Of a stretch of 64,000 nucleotides of DNA, positions 48,001 to 59,541 are shown piece by piece (positions within the stretch are counted from its first letter, which is position 1; every line of letters starts with the position of its first letter). The notes under the pieces are model-generated. The model did not search any database. It saw nothing but the letters and a program-made list of their open reading frames with translations, and was not told where the DNA came from. Made by a program: the position numbers and the translations under genes. The stretch is from Gautieria morchelliformis (Eukaryota; Basidiomycota; Agaricomycetes; Gomphales; Gomphaceae): NCBI GenBank assembly GCA_015179125.1, contig WHVA01000206.1, positions 1 through 64,000 on the forward strand, given 5' to 3'.

Positions 48001-48235
48001 AGGAGAAGAGGCGTGTTAAAGGTAGTAGCAATACTAGAGCACACGCCCTAGAAGAAAATAGTCAGTGACAAGCCAGGAATTTAACGAAAAATCTCTGGTT
48101 CACCATGATTGCAAAAGCAAACGAGATAGTCGCTAGATTGGAGAATTCTCGTTTGAAGGAGGACACATAACCTTGAGCAGCGAGCTGGGCATCGTCTTCG
48201 GACAAATATTGCCCGGTCAAGTTGTTGGTCGTCAT
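45009..48235 (-). CDS. Amino-acid/GABA-type permease (APC superfamily)
   Basis: This is a twelve-helix plasma-membrane or vacuolar transporter for amino acids, GABA or choline. It is split into many small exons, so no long frame is seen. The start is MTTNNLTGQYLSEDDAQLAA, followed by GYVSSFKREFSNLATISFAF. Further signatures in order are VVALFAALLVVHGLL, NSLATRHLAWMTKGFVFINV, MHPAKYVFGSDG, WNNGLAFLFG, VQWT, MTDYDAT with SEEVHRAA (the family's helix 6 region), FIAVIGTGLIGWLLNIVLIL, FSRDHGFPG, LFGRINKTTLTPLYAVWVV, LLDLASPVAANAIFSLTAM, FVCVIFSFPNIVPVTALNMN and WYFLGGRKHYKGP. The C-terminal tail is hydrophilic and acidic. All expected blocks are present without evident breaks. The substrate cannot be set from sequence. 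Confidence 0.88.
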
Positions 48236-48681
48236 AGTCAAGACTCAAGAGTGAAAGCTCCAATCAATTTGCATATTGCGATTACGATTAGTATGTCTTA
48301 AGGAGTAATGTGGGGGACCATGTGATGATATTTCCGATGTGCATATTCATCCCGAAATAAGCTTGAGCGCTTTCCTAAATGATAAGCCATGTGCGATCGA
48401 GATAAGCAGTAATGCATGTACCTAAAGCACACGGGGCAAAGCGCTGGGTTTCCGCATGCGACAACTTGAATGTACATTGTTCCCACTACTGTATACTTAT
48501 CTGCCAGAATGTACTTTCAAGCTTCCCGCACGCGGAAATCTAGCCGTTCCTCACAAAAATCGGGACCGGAGCGGTCAGCCCCAGTGAAAATTTCAGCGCC
48601 CGGGTTCATGGCCGTCACCGGAGTTATGGAGTGCCGACTCTAACGCGAACAAAATGAAAATGACCGAGTGCAGACTCAACT
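48236..48681. other. Spacer between permease promoter and SNF2 3' end
   Basis: The permease 5' region and the SNF2 3' UTR meet here. A short inverted motif agtgccgactc/gagtgcagactc lies near 48631-48670. No gene is visible. Confidence 0.5.
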
Positions 48682-51600
48682 CTATTTGGCTATGGAGGCT
48701 AGTTTAGCCTGCAGGATTTCATCTTCAGCTGCCCATTCCCGTTTCCACTCTTCATCTGTTTCAAACTTTGTGCTGCAATCTCGACAATGCACCCAATACG
48801 CCTGAGAAACTTCACCGTAACCCAGAAACACAAATTCTGGGATGCTGGGTCCAACTGCAGCGATTTCGCCCTCAGGCAGGCAGTCTTCACAATGTGCCAC
48901 AGGACATGTGCGACAGCTGCAGGGAAGACCGCGTTGTCAAAAAGGAGAGGATTGCCATGAGAGACCACCCAGCGTACCGAAAAAGCATGCCTCCTGCCTC
49001 TGAGGACTTCCTGCCGCAATCAGTACAGGCATGCTGCGAGCATCGTACAACAGGCAGCCTGTCTGCGTTTGGGGGCAATCCAAGACATGCAGCATGGACT
49101 GAGCATTGGCTTCTGCGTTCATATATGCAAGGGAAGTTAAAAGGCAGTGTCACTTACAAACTCGTGGACAGTATTTGCAACATAGAAGCTTCCCGCCATC
49201 TCGGCAAGCAATGCAATATTCCGCGTGTTCCCAGGTCGCTCGTGTCAGCTTCGTTGGTGGTTTCGTTGGTGGAACAACGATCCTGATAGGTATGCTCTCG
49301 ACACCATTCACAATAACCAATCGGTCATCCCTGGCTCTTTTCTGCATTCTTTTCCACTCCTCTGCAAACGCCTGCTCGTCTTTAGATTTATCGTGATGTC
49401 GCCCCTCAAATAGTCGAGTCTGTACTTGTGCGATACCCGACAGAAGTTTTTGTTCCTCCGCCTGGAGGTCGACCATGAGCCTCTCGTCCCTTGTAACGTC
49501 ACCGGCGTCACGCTTGATTTTAAAATCACGAAGGTCTTCAGTTCGTTTGCTACGAGCAAGAATCTCTCCAATTGACGAGGAAAGAAAGGCAGAAAGACCC
49601 TTATCAACGGAATCTGTTTCCCAACGTGCTAGTGCACTGGTGCCCCTTTGAATTATCTGCATGAGCTCGTGGGTTCTGAGGACCTGATCCGTGTCTTGAG
49701 TATCTGTGTCCGAAGACATGATTTTGCAAGATAAGAAAAGCTTCTTCCGGAGACGCTGACCACAGTACAACCGTATCAGTATGCGATGCAAATCACGGGA
49801 GTGTAATGTATGATGGGCCTACGTCGAGCATTTGATCCTCAACACTCTGTTGAGATGGACATTAAAGTTTAGGTCAGGTCAATAAGTTTAGTAGCACGAG
49901 GGAATATAACTATTCTGACATCTTGGCAAATGAGTCTACACACCTTAGGGTTGTTTGTCAGCAATATCATAGATATGGCATGAAGACTACGAACTTTGAC
50001 TTCTTTTGTCTGACCAATACGATGGCATCTGGCCACGGCTTGGCGATCAATCTGTGGATTCCACGTGGAATCACATAATATGACGTGAGAAGCCTTGGTC
50101 AAGTTGATGCCTGATGTATATGTTCAGTGTCAAAAAACATCCAATGTGAAAGTATACTACCAAGCCCTCCCGCGTGAGTTGAGATGAGGAACACTTGGTA
50201 GGCTGTGAGGTAACAAATGTTAATGCCGCGCGGAAAGCGGGAGTCAAGAGAACTGACCGCTCTTCTCTTGCTGAAAGAGCTTGATGTCCAGAGTACGGCG
50301 AGCTCTTGGAACACTCCTGAAGACCTTATCATCAGGATAAGAGAGAACGGCGAATCACAAAAACGCACCCATCAAGCCGAGCGTAAGGCACATGTCGTAA
50401 AGCCATATAATCCTCAAGCATATCCAGCATTCTATCTAGCGTAAGTCAAATGCGTACCCTGGTAAGGGCTGTTCCTACCCTGTCCATTGACTAAAGCACA
50501 ATACCCTCTCACCCTTCGGCAGTAATTCTGCCAACAATTTATCGATGAACTGCAGCTTTGATGACGAAGCTACAATATGTTCCCCTATTTCATAAGGCTC
50601 TGGGAGAGAACCTGCCATGGTTGAGTTGGTTTGATGTGCCACAATATACGAGATATACACCTTCTAAGATATATGGATGATCACAGACGCGGCGCAGTTG
50701 CTGCATATTGGTTAGAATCCGGCAAGCAACCCGAGACTAAGCATAGCACTCACCATTAAAAGATTCATCAGCGTTTTGTATGTCTTTTTCTTAGTTTTGG
50801 GGGAGTCATTCTGGGACATGGCCTTCGCTATTAATGCTTGTGCCTCCTTCCTGCCATCATCATCTTCGATTTTGGACGTAAAAATCTCATCCAATGAAAG
50901 TGTGTCAAGACGCTTCAGAAGTCTTAAATACCAGAAGCGCTGAGGTTCGGCCAGTGCTACATCAGAAACGTGAGTATCAAGAATGCATCAGAAGAAAAGA
51001 AGATGCGAAAGTATCCCAATCACATTTGGGTTACTGCCGCATTTCCTGTGATGCACGAGGTGAGATGAAGCACTGACGCAGAAAAATAACCATTTCATCC
51101 ATTGGCGGGACCGAAAATTCCACAGTGTGCTTCGTGCGTCTAAGCATGACCAATTCAAGCAATTTATGGATAGCGGCGAGGAAAAGGTGGTCATATTTTC
51201 CCTGAGAAAGATCGAATGCCTCTATGAAGCGTCGCTCTGTAGCTTTGGTGAACAGCGAAGGAAGAAGCCTGACGTAATGATCAATACTAGTCGACACGAG
51301 CGCAGGATCGAAGCACGTACCAATGTAACACTTTGGGATTTCGAAGACACGCGTGAGGTATGACGGCATCACAGAATAAATACTGATATAGGACTCACAG
51401 CTCCAGAGCTCGACCAAATTGTTATGAACTGGTGTTCCAGTAAGAACTGGAGTGAGTGGATCAGCTCACTCCGCGCGATGTCCGAAATGGACTACACACT
51501 GAGTCGATATAGCGATCCCAGTCCTGCAATTTACGGGCCAAGATGGTCTTTGACTCTTTGATCCTATGTCTGATGGTAAAGCAAAGTTTCACCACGAGCA

Positions 51601-52730
51601 TTCCATATATGGTGAAATGCCTCACCCTTCATCAAGAACGCAATAACTAAAGAAGATATCAGTTTCTTAGCCACTTATAATGGCACAGACTACTGACGTC
51701 CACCTTCGCGTCTTGACTGCCGGTTAGTTGGTCAGCCTTGCATCAAAAGTTAGCTTGACTGGGACATACACCATCCATCCTCGGAAACATAAGCTTCATA
51801 AGTTGTGACTACAAGATCGAACTTGGAAAATTTCAGCTCTTCCTTCTGTCGCGCCCTCTCCTCGAGAACACCATGAAACCTCAGTACTTTGAACGAAGGG
51901 ACCCAGCGTGCGGATTCCTGTATAGCTGATGTTTAATGTGGATACTCCACGTAAGAGAACCGGTCTTACAGTCATCCAACTCGAGAGGACCGACAGGGGA
52001 CATATAACCAAGTGGGGGTCAACTGTGACTATGAGACGGTAAGATTAACGAAAAAGGAGAACAAAGAAGATAACAACTTTCGGTCTCCTTTATATAGGCA
52101 AACAGTGAGAGCGTTTGCAGGGTCTTTCCCAGGCCCATCTCGTCACCTAGGATGCAGTTCATCCCATTCTTGTACATCCAGGCCAAAAAGGACAAGCCAT
52201 CGAGCTGATAATCCTTCATCTGTCCCACCTGAATGAGACTGGGTTGTTCCTCAAGCTCGCGTCGCGGATGATAGACGATGTGCTGCCTGCGTGTGGAGTC
52301 ATCGGAAAGCTTGTCAAAGAATGTCGAATGCGACGGTAGTAATGACTCAAAAACGCCACGGTGATGGTTGAGGAACTTGCGACGTGAGGCTTCGATACCC
52401 ATTTTCTTGGCTAGGCCAGTAATCCCAGCCTTACAAAGATATGACCTCTCATAAAAAAAGAGAACAAATGTGACATACCGGTTCTACTTTGATCCTCTTC
52501 GCTGGCTGCTCGAAGTTCTCCTCCCCCAATGATGACTTGGCCCTACTGCGCTTGTCAGCGATCTTGAGTGTCAAGTCCTTAGTAGCAGATGGCGAAGCCC
52601 TGGGGCGCAGTGTTCGTTTAGTAGTCGCAATAATGGTGCCTCGTTTAGTGGGACTAAGCATGTCTATGGGATCTTCATCGTCGTCTTCTTCCTTTACATA
52701 AGAATTTTCTAGGGGGATTCTGGTGGCCAT
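48682..52730 (-). CDS. SNF2-family chromatin remodeller with C-terminal zinc finger
   Basis: This is a nuclear DNA-dependent ATPase that moves or restructures nucleosomes. It starts [20 protein letters not shown] and has a basic tail [10 protein letters not shown]. Motif I is GDEMGLGKT within [20 protein letters not shown], followed by [11 protein letters not shown], a DEGH box ([14 protein letters not shown]), [29 protein letters not shown], then lobe 2: [43 protein letters not shown] and [12 protein letters not shown]. The C-terminal region has [26 protein letters not shown] and [15 protein letters not shown], a PHD-like Cys/His array. Many 45-70-bp introns break it up. It is nearest in style to ISWI/Lsh-type remodellers carrying a PHD finger in basidiomycetes; the exact subfamily is unresolved. 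Confidence 0.9.
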
Positions 52731-53096
52731 GGTATCTGTATGGTATGTCTAGAGGTATGTGGGATGCACTCGACGAGGCTGTGTAACCAAAAAAATTATG
52801 TGACGTCAAAACGCGTTGACATATATGGACGCGTCGCCAATTAGGCGCTAGTGGTGTCCGATTAACGTGTAGCCAATCCGAGGTTAAGCCTGCTTCAGCA
52901 TATTTGGGAGGCTCTGTAAAGTACTATTGTACCATCGGCCTGTCTGTTTCGATATAGAGGGTTCTTATAAGCAATGTAGATTATAGAGATGCTTGTAAAT
53001 AATATCAGATGCTGTTTACAGTTTATGATGGAGTACACATGCATGTATGAGACAAAGCGGTGACATTTGTCAAGGCCTACAACGTCAACGCCTTCG
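52731..53096. other. SNF2 promoter and PP6 3' UTR
   Basis: This contains a tgacgtcaaaacgcgttgac stretch near 52800, including a perfect TGACGTCA (CRE/ATF-type palindrome) and ACGCGT (MCB-like). It may be a regulatory element of the SNF2 gene. No coding sequence is seen. Confidence 0.4.
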
Positions 53097-54403
53097 TTAC
53101 ACAAAATATGGCATGGCACCCTGTACCAATAATGAAATAGCGATCAGCTAGCCCATCCCGGAGAATAGTCATTCTACACACCATGCGACGAGCACCCTGC
53201 ATGTTTCTGTCGTGCTGGTTCTCTTCCGCTGCGTTAAATACCGTAAACTCCCGTTCACCATTGTCCCGAATGGTTAAAATGCTGGCTAAATTACCACACC
53301 GATAGCAGTAGTTTGGAGCGGACCACACAGTCACGAGCTTTTCGTCGAACATATACTTGAATCCTTCTTGAACGAGTTGATGAGCTCGAGCAATAAGACG
53401 CAGTGAGTTGACATGGTTGAACTAAAAGGTACAAGTACGAAGGAAGCATGGTAAGGCTTCAGGTGAGACAACACATGATTTCTGAATAATATCTCATACC
53501 TCCTTGGTGACAGAGCCACCGAACAGCCAACCAGCGCCACGGGGACTGACAGCCCATGTCTCCACGTCATCTGGATCAGACCACATTAAATCTATACAAG
53601 TATCAGCTCAGACTCTCTAGCACAGGCCGTACTTACCACAAAATGCGCCTTCATGTGGGATCTCTTGAGCTCGCGATAATACGCGGATCTGATCGAGTGT
53701 TCGAATGTCTGGCGAAAGACCACCATGCACACATAGGGTTTCTCCGTCGATAATCTTCCCTTGGTGAGTCAAATCTCCGGGGGCGGATGACTTCACTCAC
53801 AGCTGCCAGATTTAGATAGTCAAATACATTACAGCATGCTTTCCAAACACTGGAACTGCCATATTTTTGTTGGCATTCCTCTGTTAGATATTATGTGAGC
53901 ACACTGTGGACATCGAGGTATATAACTTGCCATAGAAGCCATAAACTTGAGTGATTTGTCGACTCTCGTGGTTTCCTCTCAGCAAAGTGACTCTATCGGG
54001 GTATCTGCACCATTACTGATAAACAAGTGAACCAGTCGATGAAGAACCAGTGTTTGACTACACCTGGCTTTCAGAGCAAGAAGCAGTGAGACCGTCTCGA
54101 GGCTGTAGTAACCTCGATCCACGAAATCTCCCTGAAAGCTTTATTCAGAACAAGGTAGCCAGCCGGGAAAAAAACAAATACCATGAATATGTAGCTAGTC
54201 TCTGGGACCTGACCGCCTTTTCTAAGCAATTCTAACAAATCCCAGAACTGCCCGTGAATGTCACCACAGATAGTGACAGGACTCGACACCGGCTGAATGT
54301 TGGACTCTTCGATGAGTATTGACCTGACACGTTCGCAAAGCTGTTTCATTTCGGTTTCTTCTAGGTGTCTGCATTGCTCTAGTTTGCTGATCCAACTGTC
54401 CAT
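53097..54403 (-). CDS. SIT4: Serine/threonine phosphatase catalytic subunit, PP6/Sit4 type
   Basis: This is the metal-dependent phosphatase of the PP2A-like group that controls cell cycle and nutrient signalling. The start is [20 protein letters not shown]. The metal and catalytic motifs are all present: [29 protein letters not shown] and [55 protein letters not shown] and [13 protein letters not shown] match PP6 better than PP2A or PP4. After the last intron the protein ends MPYFV, where PP2A-family members end in Leu (the carboxymethylation site). It is divergent to EMC1, with 46 bp between the two ATGs. Confidence 0.92.
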
Positions 54404-54449
54404 GGGTGAGAACGGTTGATGACGTAAGTAAGATTGTTCACCCTCACCA
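54404..54449. promoter_or_regulatory. 46-bp divergent start-to-start interval, PP6/EMC1
   Basis: Only 46 bp separate the ATG of the minus-strand PP6 gene from the ATG of plus-strand EMC1. The transcripts must overlap, or start within each other's coding region, or have almost no leader. The interval holds gatgacgtaag, containing a TGACGTA CRE-like core. Confidence 0.7.
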
Positions 54450-57400
54450 AATGCGGGTCTTGGTCTGGCTTTTGCTAGTTACCCTACCCTGCTTAGCTTT
54501 ACACGAATCTGATGCTGGAAAGATAGACTGGCATAAAGAATTAATAGGCCTACCGCGAATTGACACAGTTGCCGTAGCGCCGAGGTTTGAACAGGCAGCT
54601 GGCAGGAAACCAAGCAGCTTCATTGTCACTGTCTCAAGAAGCAACGTCATTGCTGCTATCAATGCTGTAGATGGGACGATTGGTGCGTAATTTTTCACTC
54701 AGTATTCTGCAGTGTCTTGTCAACTTGATCCCAGCATGGCGACATGTGTTGGATATGCTCGACTTAGTTGGAGTTTACAGAAGTAACCCTGGATGTAGGA
54801 ACTTGATTCATATATAGTATGTAACATCTCTTACTCTCTTACTTCTGTGACAGTTGTCGTCACATTATCGGGTCCAGGAGGTGCTCACCTCCGCTCCTAC
54901 GAAGCGACCACGGGCCATCTCCTCTTCGATTCGCTTCTACATAAATCTGACGCAGGGAGGCTTCTTGAGCCTGTTATCATCGGACAGGATGTTGCATTCT
55001 CTGTGGATAAAACCTCGGATGTGTTTGCTTTAACAAACGCTTACGCCGTTCATCGCGTCGATGGATTAACAGGAGAGACAAAGTGGACATGGATGTCTGA
55101 GGATCAAAGGTGCTTAGTGAAGACTAGTATACAGAACAACTAACGAGATCCTATCACAGCTCATCTATTCTCTTTTGCAAGATCGTGGCAACAGAAGCCA
55201 CACTATATCTAGTCGGGCTCACTAAATCGTTCAAAGGCTACACGTTGCATGTTGTTGCGTTGGATGCTTCCACTGGAACCACCATTTCGTCCCTCGGTAT
55301 TTCATCTAACGTCAACGGACCATCTGATTTCATTACATTGACAAGCGCGCGAACCCCACAACCCATTCTCGTATGGCTGGAAGACGGCTATATTAAATCG
55401 GTGGTCCTTGCTCCCGAACTGAACCTCAACCCGCGTACAATCCGCGAGGACGTATATAAGGAGCTCAGAGACGTCGGTATTGCTGATGCGGGCATCGTTT
55501 TAGCCTTAAAGCAGGAAGAGACATCCCATGTCATTCGTGTCGACAAAATTGCGCAAGGAGTGGAAAAAGTTTGGGAGTTCGCAAACTCGGTTTGACGATA
55601 TTTTTATGCACATAACTCGTGCTTTTCTAAGCTAGATCTACAGGAAGCCTCATCTGATCAGTCTGAGTCTGTTTATTCGAGTGGGATTGATATGGCCGGC
55701 CAGCCGTATGTAGCCCGTACATATTGGTCTCACGTCATGAAGGTAGGTCGCGCGCTGTATGCCGAGTATGCAAAGGCCCTTAAACCACCCACTAGGCATC
55801 TTCTTTTCAACTATTTGCTGCCAATGGGGCTGAAGGCAAGGGTATGGTGACTGGCTTTACATTCGCTTTCGACCCTGTCTCACACGGATCGATACAACAT
55901 GTATGTACCTACTGTCTCTCACTCGGAAAATTTGCGTTTCCTCATTATGCGGCTCAGTTCGCTCTTGAAGTGGCTAACCCACAACCCTATGTGTTTGTGG
56001 CTCGTTCCATGTTCACCACGTCAACGGGAGCTCTTCAATTATGGCAGCAAGAGGCTGTCCAATGGACACGAGAAGAGTCCCTTGCTGAAATTCAGGCAGT
56101 TGAATTCGTTGATCTTCCCGAGAAAAAGATCGTTGAAGATGCCTTGGATGGTCACAACTTCATTAAACGTCTCTTGCGGCAAATCAAAGATGCTCGAGTA
56201 GGTGGTCTTTCTTCCTGACATAAAACTCACTCAGATTCCATCGCTATCCAAGGGCTTTCAGGATTACTTCACTGGATTCGCTCGTCGGTTCCTGACCGGT
56301 TCTTCGGGTGCGCAAAGAGGACTTTCCAGAAAAGCTAGTGACGGTTCGTTATGGCGCGATACATTTGGATTCCGTAAGTTGTTAGTGGCTTCATCATCAA
56401 CGGGAAAAGTATTTGGCATCGATACTACGCGGGGAGATATCATATGGAGCCGACTCCTGGTTGAGGGATCTCACGGAGGAGGCGTAATGCCTTTTAAGTT
56501 GTTTCCCTTGACCACGGTATCGGATGGAAGGAAGCCTGAAATAGTTTTAGTGGGGCATCGTCATTCTCCTTCGGTAGGGTGTTGCCTTGAGAAAAAGTGC
56601 GTCCTTTTAATGTATTTGCAGGATGACACGTCAGCCGTGTTATATCATTTCGAGGCTCTTACTGGACTGGATGTACTTGGTGATGGTCAGAGGCGGGATA
56701 TATTGACTGGAGTAGAAGTATTTAGAGGCACAATTGCTGATGCATATCTGCTCCGCGGCGGGAACAAAACAGTTGTCATCGTTGGCGATGACTACGACGT
56801 GAGTATTATCACTCTCATGCTTTTATTTCCTGACATGTCCGACCTAGATTCGCCTTTACCCGGATGACTCCTTGACCCGAGCCTCATTTTCGGGCTTGGC
56901 CTCTTCACTTCACTTCAACTTGGAATCTACCAAACATCTCACTGGGTATCACATCCATCCAGCCGCAGGAGGAGGAGCTCATAGAGCGTTTTCTGCATGG
57001 ACCGCCTCACTCGACCCATCAGAACATATCCAGGCTATTATTCGCCGCCCTCACGAACCTGTTGCGTCTCTTGGTAAAGTGCTTGGGGATCGGCGCACGC
57101 TGTATAAATACCTCAACCCTCATCTGGTCGCTGTCCTCACGACATCTAAGGCCGTTCGGCCCCAATGTTCTGTATATTTGGTTGACGGAGCTAAAGGCAC
57201 CGCTTTGTATCACACGACTTTTCCGGCGGCAGGGGGATCGTGTAACACCCAGGCGACCTTGACTGAGAATTGGCTCGTATACCACTATTATGACGAGGTA
57301 TCGCAGGCATCAGATAGCGCAAAAGGGTATAGGATGGTATCCGTGGAGATGTACGAAGGCACAGGAACGGATAACAAGACAGGAAGGTGAGGCCAGTTGG

Positions 57401-58072
57401 ACATTACTACCCACAGGAGACTGACATTCGTCGATAGCGCCGATCTTTCAAGTTATTCATACGATAGCTCCCTGCTAACGCTTTTTCAGCAGTCGTTTGT
57501 GTATCCTCACGGCATTACAGCATTAACCACAACATCTACTAAATTTGGCATCTCGTCGAAGGATCTTATAGGTGAGTGATATATATCTGGCATACCATCG
57601 CGTTATGAATTCTATTTGGAAGTTGCGAACACAAAACATCAGATACAATCTGTACCAAGAAGATTCCTCGATCCCCGTCGACCAAAAACTAAACCTACAG
57701 CAGAGGAACAGGAAGAGTGGCTAATCCAATATGACCCCGTCATTCCTGATGACCCACGTCGAGTAATCTCGCACAATTACAGGGTATGGATTATCAAAAG
57801 TTAGTTGAAATTATGCTCACCTTCCCTAGGTCGCGGGCACTCGAAAAATCGCCACATCACCGGCGTTACTTGAGTCCACATCTATTATTCTAGCATATGG
57901 ACTGGATCTTTTCCTGACAAGAGTTGCACCATCGGGCACATTCGATGTCCTAAGCGAGAGCTTTAACAAACTGCAGCTCATGCTCACCGCGGTGGCCTTA
58001 GCTATGGGCGTTGTGATAACAAAGCCAATCGTGCACCGAAAGCAGATGAGACAGCGGTGGTACTACTCGTGA
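54450..58072 (+). CDS. EMC1: ER membrane protein complex subunit 1
   Basis: EMC1 is the large lumenal scaffold subunit of the EMC, which inserts tail-anchored and multipass proteins into the ER membrane. It starts with a signal peptide MRVLVWLLLVTLPCLALH. DWHKELIGLPRIDTVAVAP, VVTLSGPGGAHLRSYEATTG and VHRVDGLTGETKWTW are PQQ-like propeller blades. The conserved C-terminal DUF1620 part includes FGIDTTRGDIIWSRLL, PQCSVYLVDG and HGITALTTTSTKFGISSKDL. PRRFLDPRRPKTKPTAEEQE and DPVIPDDPRRVISHNYRV precede the final membrane helix LMLTAVALAMGVVITKPIVH and the cytosolic end RQRWYYS. It has many short introns. No break was found in the conserved blocks. Confidence 0.93.
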
Positions 58073-59541
58073 TGAGCACATTTCTTCCGAGGCGGGATAG
58101 ACGTTAGAATTACGGTAATCGGCGCTATTATATTTACAATGGTGGACTAAGTGATTATATATGAATTCTCGAGAATAAAATCTTCGCCGTGATTGTAGAG
58201 GTAAGGCCGGTGAGGGCACTCATGCGCCGTACGGGCCCAGCTGAGTCGGTTGAGGAAAACTAGGCCAAGTTAATCACAATTTAATCGCATAAACGGAGCA
58301 TTATATTTTAGGCCAGAGAATAATTTGGCGAGGCGATATACTTATATGTTGGCTCATATATGCCTTATATACCTCCTGAGATATTCATAGGATCCTTGGA
58401 CGGTTTATTCTATTGGGCAACCAACAATCAAGTGGGGAGACATGTAATACTCACAGAGACCAGTGATCTTTGCCCGGGGTCTCTTTCGTACGTAAATGAA
58501 GAATCACTCGCGAATAAATGTCCTTCAAGTGCAGGCATCTGGCAGGATTCGATCGTGTGACGGACAAACTGATCACTGATGGCCGGAGTCGGAGCTTGAA
58601 CTTGTTGCTGATGGAGCTGAGTGTGCAGTTTACTGTAAGCTGCTGCAGCTGCTGCAGAAGGGTGACTCCTGTTTGTGACAGCTGGCCCTAGAACATGTTA
58701 ATAAATAAATAAAAACATTACTCCCCACGCCCGAGCTGCAGTAGGATTATTTGAGTCGTCTCTTAGTATGTGTAACCGAGGCTTACGTCCTGCTGGAGTC
58801 CCGAAGTCCCAAACCCAATCATGTGCAAACCATGGCACCGCAGGGGCTGCCACGAATAGGCTTAAATGTTCCCTGGCTCAGATGGCCTAAGTAGACCAAG
58901 TCATGTGGGAGAATAGAAGACTCGGAATATGCCTGAACCTTGCCCATGGATCTAAGTGGGGAAGGTCGTGTGATTGGTGACGTATGATGGAAGGGTGCAC
59001 GGGAGAGTCGTAAGGTACTAGGATATGTGACGACGATAGGCTGGTATGCTGAGGTGCCTAGACAAGTAGGTTCATGGGTGACATTATGAAGTCCTTCCCA
59101 TGACGTCTCGGCGAAATTAATTAGTATACGAGTCTCCGCGTTGTGAGAAACGTTCAGGAAATAAGGGATAGGTTCCTCCTGTCATAGGACATGCCAGGAG
59201 AAACAAAACAATACATCAGTCATAAGGGCGACAGGACACGGACCTAACTTATGTAACTGACACCAGCATTTGGGAACGAGAACCACACAGCGAAGTGAAC
59301 GACGTTCGATTAATGTCGATACGTCCAAATGCCTAGCGACGACGTGCTGGGAGGCTGAGCCTGTGGACGGTAGATTCTTTATGCCTTTATGCCTCCCTCG
59401 GCGATAACCGGATGTGTCGTTTATCACGTGACGTCATTACACGGGCCTCATAAAGCAGACTGCTGTTCTTGCTCCTTCGCTCCTTGCGCTCTAGTACGCC
59501 GTTAACGAAATTAGCTCGCTGCTGTTCCCCGTCTCTCCACA
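58073..59541. other. Intergenic; no gene supported
   Basis: The plus-strand frame at 58360-58560 (66 codons) and minus-strand frame at 59182-59427 (81 codons) have no recognised domain. A gctgctgcagctgctgcag microsatellite lies near 58640. The last 80 bp are pyrimidine-rich leader for the TPS-like gene. Confidence 0.5.

Noticed and set aside
45009-48235. Permease region as two or more separate short genes or a pseudogene
   Set aside because: Conserved blocks of one APC permease occur in order across the whole span with plausible short introns and no damaging change found.
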